6,534 nt of DNA, taken from the NCBI GenBank assembly GCA_034005165.1, contig JAVEVE010000012.1, positions 1-6,534 of the forward strand. Direction: 5' to 3'. The DNA is from UBA1573 sp034005165 (GTDB taxonomy: Bacteria; Pseudomonadota; Alphaproteobacteria; Micavibrionales; Micavibrionaceae). A program made the position numbers and the translations under genes. Shown piece after piece: positions 1 through 5,653 of this stretch; within the stretch, counting starts at the first letter, position 1; each line of letters opens with the position of its first letter. The notes beneath the pieces were generated by a model. The model was not told the DNA's origin, ran no database searches, and saw nothing but the letters and a program-made list of their open reading frames with translations.

Positions 1-245
1 TTCTGGATATTCGATCTGCTCAGTCCTTTGATCTGATTCATATGCCTTCCTCTGTGAATATGCCTTTGGAACTCTTCCAGAAATGGATAGATGGTCAAAA
101 CCCATTTCAGGATAATCTTTCTGTTCTTCTAATCTGCGCTGTCGGAGAAAAGTCACGATATTATGCGGGATATTTGAGGTCACTAGGCTGCAATGCCTAT
201 AACCTCACCGGCGGCATTATGACGTGGAAAGACTTGCAGGCATAA
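1..245 (+). CDS. Rhodanese-like domain protein, C-terminal part (5' end outside window)
   Basis: The open frame enters from the left edge (reading from base 3) and ends at TAA 243-245. The visible ~80 residues match the second part of a single rhodanese domain: the 'LDIRSAQSFDLIHMPSSVNMP' stretch corresponds to the usual D-x-R...F...H-I-P-x-A-x-N-x-P strand-helix region, and 'LLICAVGEKS' is the active-site loop with the persulfide-carrying cysteine encoded at 135-137. The end, 'LGCNAYNLTGGIMTWK', is the typical closing G-G-x-x-x-W. Rhodaneses transfer sulfane sulfur through a cysteine persulfide; the acceptor is unknown here. The loop CAVGEKS differs from the common CRTGxRS, so substrate preference cannot be predicted. 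It stops just after the domain, as in small stand-alone rhodaneses, but an N-terminal extension outside the window cannot be excluded. About 240 bp separate it from the next gene, so it is probably not in the same operon. Confidence 0.85.
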   Translation, partial: LDIRSAQSFDLIHMPSSVNMPLELFQKWIDGQNPFQDNLSVLLICAVGEKSRYYAGYLRSLGCNAYNLTGGIMTWKDLQA

Positions 246-400
246 TCGTTACAAATAGGATTGTATTCTTATTTTTTACGGTTAAATTACTCTCGCTTGT
301 AATATTACTCTTAATAAATGGTTATTATTAGCTATAATTTTATTCATAATATATGGATTATTTATAATAATTGCGTAAACTCACTACATAGATCTTTAAA

Positions 401-431
401 TTTACGGCTTACTTTAATCTTTATACATAAT
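401..431 (+). promoter_or_regulatory. Weak candidate promoter in AT-rich spacer before the acyltransferase gene
   Basis: The 241-bp spacer 246-486 is extremely AT-rich and holds no convincing gene. A possible -35 TTTACG (401-406) pairs with a -10 TATACA (422-427, spacing 15) or CATAAT (426-431, spacing 19). Perfect TATAAT hexamers also occur at 333-338 and 363-368 but have no good -35 at normal distance. In such AT-rich DNA -10-like hexamers arise by chance, so only the general statement that transcription probably starts in this spacer is safe. Confidence 0.2.
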
Positions 432-473
432 AAAAGAATAAAAGTAATAAAAATAAAAAATGGTCTCTTTTGT

Positions 474-480
474 GGTGAGG
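474..480 (+). promoter_or_regulatory. Ribosome binding site that decides the acyltransferase start
   Basis: GGTGAGG ends 6 nt before the ATG at 487, a good Shine-Dalgarno position (core GAGG 477-480). The alternative upstream ATG at 460 follows only A-rich sequence with no purine-rich GG motif, so the start at 487 is preferred. Confidence 0.6.
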
Positions 481-486
481 TGTGTG

Positions 487-1371
487 ATGTCAGGACGCTT
501 ATTTGACAGACTGTTACGGTCTGAACGTGCAGAGTTTCTGTTGCACAGATGCATTCGACAAAAAATCAAGATCAACTATGATTGTTTTCACAAGTTCAGC
601 CCCAGAATTGCTACGAGGCAGGATGATATTCATGCCGCTTTGAACCTTTTATATCGCTCGTATCTGGCGGTCGGAAAAATCGAGCCGAATGACCTTGAGC
701 TACACATGGTTCCCCAAACGTTGCTTAGCAGAACAGAAATGATTGTATGTGAGTATAATGGTCAGATTATCGGTACTTTGAGTTTGGTCAAAAGAGACGG
801 CTTAAAACTAGCATGCGAAAGCGTCTATGACATTCAGGACGTCTTGCGGGAGGGAAATCCCGTTTATGAGTTGTCCTGTCTCGCCATTGACATCAAATTC
901 AGAACTCAAAGTAAAGAAATTTTATATTTACTGTTCAAGGCAGCTTATGACCATGTCATTGCGAAACAACATCATAATGCAACATGGCTTGTTGTGGCAA
1001 ACCCTAAATATGCCCCTGTTTACAAAGCTCTTTTTGGTTTCAACCATCTCAAAGACGGTCGTGATGTGCGTTACTATAACCAGAATAGCAAAACACCAGT
1101 CAACGGATTATATCTTCATTTGAATGAAGCAAGAAAGTTTCTTGCAAGATCCTATAAAAATAAAGTCAAAGAAAAGAATATGTGCTATTTCTTTACGGAG
1201 TATAGTTTGCCGAATTTTCCGGTACAGTCCATAACCAACTCTGTGCTAGATGAACTTTATGACGTGGACAAAAAATACAGTTTCCATCTTGATCAGGAGG
1301 TTGAAAAAATCAAACTTTTTGTCATGGCCAGAGTGCAAAATGCTCACCAGAACATTAGGCTCGCCCATTAA
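487..1371 (+). CDS. FeeM-like N-acyl amino acid synthase (GNAT fold, LuxI-related)
   Basis: The product is 294 residues from ATG 487. An ATG at 460 would add nine residues but lacks a ribosome binding site. The core resembles the FeeM catalytic domain, a GNAT-fold relative of LuxI autoinducer synthases. Its landmarks appear in order: 'LLYRSYLAVGKI' (about 54-65, the L-x-x-R-x-Y-x-x-x-G-x-I element), 'YNGQIIGTLSLV' (90-101, central strand), 'YELSCLAID' (127-135, the E-x-S-x-L-A-x-D motif) and 'ANPKYAPVYKALFGF' (171-185, the N-P-x-x-x-x-x-Y-x-x-L-G-F motif). FeeM itself, known from soil DNA, makes N-acyltyrosine from acyl-ACP and tyrosine. The amino acid and acyl chain used here cannot be read from sequence. 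Residues 1-36 form a basic helical lead and 220-294 an extra C-terminal region that I do not recognise. The protein is probably cytoplasmic or loosely membrane-associated. No acyl carrier protein gene is in view. A related, unassigned GNAT acyltransferase is the main alternative. Confidence 0.78.
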   Translation: MSGRLFDRLLRSERAEFLLHRCIRQKIKINYDCFHKFSPRIATRQDDIHAALNLLYRSYLAVGKIEPNDLELHMVPQTLLSRTEMIVCEYNGQIIGTLSLVKRDGLKLACESVYDIQDVLREGNPVYELSCLAIDIKFRTQSKEILYLLFKAAYDHVIAKQHHNATWLVVANPKYAPVYKALFGFNHLKDGRDVRYYNQNSKTPVNGLYLHLNEARKFLARSYKNKVKEKNMCYFFTEYSLPNFPVQSITNSVLDELYDVDKKYSFHLDQEVEKIKLFVMARVQNAHQNIRLAH

Positions 1372-1401
1372 TTTCTCTTCATAATTTTAGCAGGTGATGG
1401 C

Positions 1402-1465
1402 GTTTTGCAAAACTCGACATCGTTCCGCTCATGATAAAATTTTAGCTATTCATTTTTTATATAAT
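1402..1465 (+). promoter_or_regulatory. Spacer between acyltransferase and ThiF genes: perfect palindrome and candidate -10
   Basis: The 153-bp spacer 1372-1524 contains a perfect 12-bp palindrome GTTTTGCAAAAC (1402-1413), a second 10-bp palindrome TAAAATTTTA (1435-1444) and a perfect -10 hexamer TATAAT (1460-1465). No acceptable -35 lies 16-18 nt upstream of that hexamer. An 8-bp inverted pair AAAACTCG (1409-1416) / CGAGTTTT (1482-1489) spans the region. No convincing terminator is seen. The spacing suggests the ThiF gene could have its own promoter with an operator, but each element is weak alone. Confidence 0.25.
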
Positions 1466-1524
1466 TTCAAGCACACTGGTGCGAGTTTTAAATTTTTTAT
1501 CTTCCTAAAGGTTAAAACCCTCTT

Positions 1525-2418
1525 ATGTCCAAAGAATATGCAGCCCCCCCTCTCCCATTTGACTACGACCTTGCCTTTAGCCGCAATTTGGGATGGCTGA
1601 CGCAAAGTGAACAAAAGAAAATATCCAAAACCCGCGTTGCGATAGCAGGACTTGGTGGATGCGGCGGAAGTTATCTTCTGACCATGGTACGACTTGGCGT
1701 TAAAAATTTTCATATCGCCGATATGGATGGGTATGAGTTGCAAAACTTTAATCGGCAAGTAGGCGCAACAGTCGAGACACTGGGAAAATCAAAAGTAGAC
1801 GCTATCAAGGATATGGCTTTAAAAATAAACCCCGAGATAGAATTCAAGCTCTTTCCAAATGGCTTGAATGAAGAAAATCTAGATGAATTTCTGGAAGGGG
1901 TAGATGTTTGCATGGATGCTCTGGATGTTTTTGTCATAGATTTGAGGGAAATATTATACCGCAAGCTTGAAAGTAAAAAAATTCCATCGGTTTTTGGTGC
2001 TCCGTTTGGAGCGAGTGTTGGATATTTAACCTATATGCCGGGAAATATGACTTTCGAGGATTATTTTTGCCTTGCCGGATGTTCGGAATACGAAAAAAGA
2101 GTGAGATTTGTTGCAGGCCTCGCTCCAAAAGGGTTGCATGCCCGATATATCGCCGACAAAAGCTATGTCAACCTTGAAGAAGCGCGCGGTCCATCCCTTG
2201 TCTTCGGGATCGATTTGTGCTCCGGTGTGGTTGGTACCGAAGCCCTGAAAATTCTTCTGGGGAGAGGAAAAATTTTCCCGATGCCGCATTACCAGCAATT
2301 TGATGCCTATAGAGGCAAATTTGTCCGAGGGAAACTACCCTGGGGGATGAAAGGCCCCTTGATGCGCTTAAGATTGATTATTTTGAAAAAAATTCTGAAA
2401 TCCTTCAAAAAAAAATGA
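1525..2418 (+). CDS. ThiF/E1-like adenylyltransferase of unassigned substrate
   Basis: The 297-residue protein carries the Rossmann-type adenylation fold of the ThiF/MoeB/E1 superfamily. The nucleotide loop is 'GLGGCGGSY' (42-50), followed by 'IADMDGYELQNFNRQ' (64-78) with the paired aspartates D66 and D68 and the R77 of the N-x-N-R-Q motif. 'GKSKV' (87-91) supplies the lysine near ATP, and 'DALD' (131-134) is the conserved aspartate region. The later segment 'CSGVVGTEALKILLGRG' (232-248) is also typical. Such enzymes activate a carboxylate as an acyl-adenylate. The paired CxxC zinc motifs of MoeB-type proteins are absent, and no ubiquitin-like partner gene is nearby. The C-terminus (279-297) is strongly basic and amphipathic, perhaps touching membrane. 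The start is fixed by an in-frame TAA at 1513 and the family N-terminus 'FDYDLAFSRNLGWLT'. The ribosome site is poor (AAAGG 1507-1511, 13 nt away). The methyltransferase gene follows after 13 nt, so the two are co-transcribed. Confidence 0.88.
   Translation: MSKEYAAPPLPFDYDLAFSRNLGWLTQSEQKKISKTRVAIAGLGGCGGSYLLTMVRLGVKNFHIADMDGYELQNFNRQVGATVETLGKSKVDAIKDMALKINPEIEFKLFPNGLNEENLDEFLEGVDVCMDALDVFVIDLREILYRKLESKKIPSVFGAPFGASVGYLTYMPGNMTFEDYFCLAGCSEYEKRVRFVAGLAPKGLHARYIADKSYVNLEEARGPSLVFGIDLCSGVVGTEALKILLGRGKIFPMPHYQQFDAYRGKFVRGKLPWGMKGPLMRLRLIILKKILKSFKKK
2407..2415 (+). repeat. A9 homopolymer at the ThiF stop codon (slippage-prone)
   Basis: Nine adenines encode the last three lysines of the ThiF protein and run directly into its TGA (2416-2418). 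Removing one A joins the ThiF frame to the methyltransferase frame with no stop before its ATG at 2432, adding linker N-E-R-T-K-I. A9 is long enough for polymerase slippage in bacteria. Whether slippage is used here is not known. Confidence 0.5.
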
Positions 2419-2431
2419 ACGGACAAAAATA

Positions 2432-3217
2432 ATGCAAACGAATAGCTATCAACTTCACCAAAATGTTTTGACACCTGAACTGGAAAGGCTCCGCATTCAA
2501 AGTAGCCAATTCAAGGAATTGGAAAAAAAATTTCTACTTGATGCGGGATTGAAACCTTATCATAAAGTTCTTGAGCTTGGGGCAGGACCAGGATTTGTCA
2601 GCCGCTTCATATTGGACTTAATACCTGCAGGTGAATTGCATGCTGTCGAAATAAATCCCGAGCTACATAAAATCTTGGAAAATAGCCTTCAGGGGGACCC
2701 TTCCGCCAAAGCATATCTTGAATCCGCAGACAATCTCAGCTTGAATGATAATACAATTGATTTCATTTATGGCCGCTTTATTTTCCAGCATATTTCAGAT
2801 ATCCCGAGCGTTATGAACGAAGCTTATCGGTGCAGCACTCCCGGAGGGATAATAGCAACTGTTGATAGCGATGATGGCTTTATTGCCATGTTTCCCGAGC
2901 TTCCCAGTGTTACAAAGTTTTTGGAAATAGCTCAGGAGAACCAGAAGAAGCGCGGAGGCAACAGAACTGTCGGACGTCAACTTCAGAGCTATATGCATGA
3001 TGCGGGCTTCAGCCATATTCAGAGCCGCCTTTTTTCCTTTTCCTCTTCCGATATGTCAACTGACGCATTTTTAAGGATGTTTCTGGGCTTCAAATCAACG
3101 TTGGTTGATGATCCTGAGTTGGTCAAGATGACCTTCCGTGAATTAGGTGACGCCTTGAATAAAGGCGGGACCTTTGCAAATGTCAGTATTGTGCTAACAG
3201 TCGGACAAAAAATATAG
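2432..3217 (+). CDS. Class I SAM-dependent methyltransferase
   Basis: This 261-residue protein has the standard Rossmann methyltransferase core. Motif I is 'VLELGAGPGFVS' (46-57), the SAM-binding E/D-x-G-x-G-x-G loop. The acidic residue that binds the SAM ribose is E73 in 'AVEINPE'. 'ESADNLSLNDNTIDFIYGRFIFQHI' spans the acidic motif II/III area (97-121), and the 'CSTPGGIIATVD' strand (134-145) follows. The pattern 'FIYGRFIFQHISD' and 'GRQLQSYMHDAGF' fits the broad Methyltransf_11/25 group of small-molecule and lipid O-, N- or C-methyltransferases. The substrate cannot be predicted. Residues 1-35 are a helical cap and 195-261 a C-terminal cap that probably shapes the acceptor pocket. A weak ribosome site (GGA 2421-2423) lies 8 nt before the ATG. 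Position right after the ThiF gene suggests it modifies the same product as its neighbours. No signal or membrane segment is seen, so it is cytoplasmic. Confidence 0.87.
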   Translation: MQTNSYQLHQNVLTPELERLRIQSSQFKELEKKFLLDAGLKPYHKVLELGAGPGFVSRFILDLIPAGELHAVEINPELHKILENSLQGDPSAKAYLESADNLSLNDNTIDFIYGRFIFQHISDIPSVMNEAYRCSTPGGIIATVDSDDGFIAMFPELPSVTKFLEIAQENQKKRGGNRTVGRQLQSYMHDAGFSHIQSRLFSFSSSDMSTDAFLRMFLGFKSTLVDDPELVKMTFRELGDALNKGGTFANVSIVLTVGQKI

Positions 3218-3280
3218 CCTTACACGATATAATTTAAATACTCTTTCATTTTCATACAATGTCCCTCTTTTCTTCACTTT

Positions 3281-3335
3281 GATATATCGGTGATATGTCG
3301 GGATAGGCACTGTATTTTCAAATTCTGAAGAATTT
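3281..3335. promoter_or_regulatory. Candidate operator cluster upstream of devBCA
   Basis: The 205-bp spacer 3218-3422 contains two near-identical direct repeats, GATATATCGG (3281-3290) and GATATGTCGG (3292-3301). They match at 9 of 10 positions and are offset by 11 bp, about one helical turn. Twenty bases further on lies a perfect 7-bp inverted repeat, AAATTCT (3320-3326) / AGAATTT (3329-3335), with a 2-nt centre. Such pairs commonly bind dimeric or tandem regulators. No strong sigma-70 promoter can be paired with them; a TATAAT at 3228-3233 lacks a well-spaced -35. Function is inferred from position only. Confidence 0.35.
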
Positions 3336-3408
3336 TGTTGAGTTGTTAATAAATTGAAAGGAATTTCTGGTACCTTGTACTCAAGTTATCACTGCACATT
3401 CCCAAACT

Positions 3409-3415
3409 GGGGGAG
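3409..3415 (+). promoter_or_regulatory. Ribosome binding site that decides the devB start
   Basis: GGGGGAG lies 7 nt before the ATG at 3423, a strong match to the Shine-Dalgarno consensus. It argues for ATG 3423 over the in-frame TTG at 3354, which would add 23 residues with no membrane-anchor character. Confidence 0.7.
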
Positions 3416-3422
3416 CTCCTTC

Positions 3423-4475
3423 ATGTTTTCTGCAAATTCTATAAATCAATTTTGTATCTTTTCCTTATCTGCCTTTTTGGGGTATTTGGTTGTATCACCT
3501 GCCCCACCCTCATTGATGGCTCAAGCTATCGCGCAAGAACAAAAAGTAAATGTGTCTCATAAATCTTCTGTTGGGGCTTTGGGCTGGATTGAACCAAAAT
3601 CCCGTGTTCTGACGATCGGCGCACCGAATATTCTTGAGGGGGCCAGAGTTGATCGCCTGACTATTCAAGAAGGCGATGTGGTTAAGAAAGGGCAAGTGCT
3701 CGGTCTATTTTCGACGTATCACAAAAACAAAGAAAGCTACGAAGTAGCACAAGCTAATCTGGCGTTAGCGCAAGCTAATCTCGATAAGGTTCTGGCTGGA
3801 AATAAAAAAAGTGATATTTCATCCCAAACCCAGACTGTCAAATCTTTGAAAGCCAGTGAAGAAGCTGCGGCAAAAGAGTTTGTGCGTATTGAACAATTAT
3901 ATAAAGAAACACTCTTGTCAAAATCCCAGTATGATTCTGCAGTGGCAAACCGTGATAGCCTGACCGCCCAAAGAAAAGCTGCTGAAGAAACTCTTGATAG
4001 CCTTAAAACTATTCGCCCTGAAGATATTTCGATTGCGCAGGCGCAAGTAAATGTTGCCCGTTCCGAACTAAATGCTGCCAAAGCCACACTTGCTCTGTCT
4101 GTTATTTATGCTCCTATTGACGGGACAATCATTACTATTCATTCCAGAGATTATGAAGCTGTGGGTGATATAGGAGTTCTTGATATTGCCAATTTGGATG
4201 TGATGGATGTGGTTGCCGAGATTGATGAAAATGACATTCTGGATGTTCAACAAGGCCAAAAAGCCGAAATTTCGGTTCCTGGTCTGGATGTGACCTTGCA
4301 AGGCGCCATCCGAGAATTGGGGCGACAAATCAAGCGCAATTCTATTATGGACTCTAATCCTAACCAGCGACTCGACACACGCATTGTTGAAGTGCGTGTG
4401 GAGCTTGATGGAAACCAGAATCAGATTGTTCGCCATCTGATAAATAAAAAAGTCAGAGTTAGGGTTCTTCCATGA
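3423..4475 (+). CDS. devB: DevB-type membrane fusion protein (HlyD family periplasmic adaptor)
   Basis: From ATG 3423 the protein is 350 residues, close to DevB length. The N-terminus has a hydrophobic segment (about 10-28, 'FCIFSLSAFLGYLVV') followed by 'SLMAQA', which could act as an anchor or a signal peptide cleaved after A-Q-A. The first half of the lipoyl-like domain is at 72-96 ('EGARVDRLTIQEGDVVKKGQ'), then a long alpha-helical hairpin (about 103-225, rich in A, Q, K and E), then the second lipoyl half, 'YAPIDGTIITIHSRDYEAVG' (229-248). The beta-barrel part includes 'MDVVAEIDENDILDVQQGQK' (261-280) and the DevB hallmark region 'LGRQIKRN' with 'LDTRIVEVRVEL' (about 299-328). It would span the periplasm and link the DevCA pump to a TolC-type channel, which is not encoded here. 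A 21-bp tandem duplication in the helical hairpin is described separately. Its stop overlaps devC by ATGA. Confidence 0.92.
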   Translation: MFSANSINQFCIFSLSAFLGYLVVSPAPPSLMAQAIAQEQKVNVSHKSSVGALGWIEPKSRVLTIGAPNILEGARVDRLTIQEGDVVKKGQVLGLFSTYHKNKESYEVAQANLALAQANLDKVLAGNKKSDISSQTQTVKSLKASEEAAAKEFVRIEQLYKETLLSKSQYDSAVANRDSLTAQRKAAEETLDSLKTIRPEDISIAQAQVNVARSELNAAKATLALSVIYAPIDGTIITIHSRDYEAVGDIGVLDIANLDVMDVVAEIDENDILDVQQGQKAEISVPGLDVTLQGAIRELGRQIKRNSIMDSNPNQRLDTRIVEVRVELDGNQNQIVRHLINKKVRVRVLP

Positions 4476-5653
4476 GTTCTTTCACGACCTCCGGTTTCTT
4501 TTTCCCCATGCGTCTGGCGTGGCGGCAACTCAAGCATGACAAAATCAGATTCATGACTGCCGTCTCGGGGGTGATTTTTGCCTGTGTCCTTGTCTTCATG
4601 CAAATAGGATTCAAAGCCGCTTTGTTCGAGAGTGCAACATTGCTTCAACGGACCATGCTGGGGGATCTATACCTTGAAAGCAAACAATCAGAGGCTTTGT
4701 GGCGCGTTGTTCCTTTCCCTAAACGTTATATGTATCAAGCCTTGTCAGTTGACGGCGTTGATGATGTCACAGCCCTCTATGCAGGACAGGCACCATGGAA
4801 GAACCCGAAAACCGGTGTTAACAGAACTGCCCTGATTCTGGGGATTGATCCCCAATCACAAGTTTATCCACTACACGGCCTTGAAGAAAATAAATCGCTC
4901 CTGAAAATGCGAAACTCTGTTTTGTTTGATGAATGGTCGCGTCCAGAATTTGGCCCGGTGGCCTCAGTTCTAGGCGAGAAAGGTGAGTTTCCTGTCGAAG
5001 TTTCCGGAAAACTTCTGGATGTTGTCGGAACATTCCGTATGGGCATTACGTTTTCTGCAGATGGAAATTTGATTGTAAATGATACGACATTCTTCGAGCT
5101 GTTCCCTATGAAGTCTCAGGAAGGTGTTGATATTGGCATTATCACTCTAAAGAAAGGTGCAGACATCCTTCAAGTTCAGTCGAGACTGAAAGAAATTCTT
5201 CCGGATCACCTTAAAATTATGACGAGAGAAGAGTATATTGCAGATGAAAAAGCCTATTGGAATGACATCACTCCTATTGGTTACATCTTCAATTTCGGCG
5301 TGATTATGGGACTATTTGTAGGCTTGGTGATTGTATATCAAGTTCTGTTTAACGACATTACAAACCATCTGCATGAATACGCAACATTGAAAGCTATGGG
5401 ATACGATAACGGATATTTTAACCGTGTTGTTGTCTCCGCCTCTATGATCCTCATTATTGGCGGTTTCATCCCCTCGTGGATTTCCTGTCAAGCATTGTAT
5501 AAAATTGTTGAAAAATCAATTTTTATCGAGATGAACCTTACATTTGAAAAAGTAATAACAACCTTTATCCTGATTTCTTGTATGTGTTTTCTATCGGCAT
5601 TTCTTGCCGTCAGAAAACTTAAGTCAGCCAGCCCTGTGGACGTGTTTCAGTAA
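4472..5653 (+). CDS. devC: DevC-type ABC transporter permease (FtsX/MacB fold)
   Basis: This 393-residue protein has the four-helix FtsX-type layout: one N-terminal membrane segment (about 27-46), a large extracytoplasmic domain (about 50-265) and three C-terminal segments (about 270-292, 318-340 and 362-381). 'MRLAWRQLKHDKIRFMTAVSGVIFACVLVFMQIGF' at the start and 'HEYATLKAMGY' (301-311), the coupling region that contacts the ATPase, are diagnostic of the DevC branch. So is the tail 'AVRKLKSASPVDVFQ'. Pumps of this type act mechanically through the periplasmic adaptor rather than carrying substrate through the membrane domain. In heterocyst-forming cyanobacteria DevC exports envelope glycolipids; the substrate here is unknown. 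Translation is coupled to devB (ATGA at 4472-4475) with AGGG (4461-4464) placed 7 nt before the ATG. The gene ends in TAATG, which starts devA. Confidence 0.93.
   Translation: MSSFTTSGFFFPMRLAWRQLKHDKIRFMTAVSGVIFACVLVFMQIGFKAALFESATLLQRTMLGDLYLESKQSEALWRVVPFPKRYMYQALSVDGVDDVTALYAGQAPWKNPKTGVNRTALILGIDPQSQVYPLHGLEENKSLLKMRNSVLFDEWSRPEFGPVASVLGEKGEFPVEVSGKLLDVVGTFRMGITFSADGNLIVNDTTFFELFPMKSQEGVDIGIITLKKGADILQVQSRLKEILPDHLKIMTREEYIADEKAYWNDITPIGYIFNFGVIMGLFVGLVIVYQVLFNDITNHLHEYATLKAMGYDNGYFNRVVVSASMILIIGGFIPSWISCQALYKIVEKSIFIEMNLTFEKVITTFILISCMCFLSAFLAVRKLKSASPVDVFQ

Noticed and set aside
246..486. CRISPR array, tRNA or structured RNA in the AT-rich spacer
   Set aside because: No regularly spaced repeats, no cloverleaf elements and no strong GC stem could be found.
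318..506. 62-residue + strand open frame in the AT-rich spacer
   Set aside because: Composition follows the AT-rich DNA (I, N, Y and K rich), it has no ribosome site and overlaps the acyltransferase start; no family resemblance.
1409..1489. Inverted pair AAAACTCG / CGAGTTTT as an RNA stem or terminator
   Set aside because: Eight pairs across a 65-nt loop in AT-rich DNA is near chance expectation and would not form an efficient terminator.
1397..1600. Possible small precursor-peptide gene between the acyltransferase and ThiF genes
   Set aside because: The frame overlaps the first 76 bases of the ThiF gene, has a badly spaced ribosome motif (2 nt) and no leader/core peptide pattern. Other spacer ATGs give only 3-7 codon frames.
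2420..3214. Direct repeat CGGACAAAAA at 2420-2429 and 3202-3211 flanking the methyltransferase gene, as if bounding a mobile unit
   Set aside because: Ten-base repeats are expected many times by chance in 6.5 kb, the right copy lies inside the coding end, and no other mobile-element signature is present.
3354..3422. TTG start at 3354 for devB
   Set aside because: It has no ribosome site and would add 23 residues of no recognisable character; the strong GGGGGAG site points to ATG 3423.
3737..4436. Long minus-strand open frames opposite devB
   Set aside because: They are antisense shadows of a clearly coding + strand gene, with low-complexity A/S/R-rich translations and no family match.
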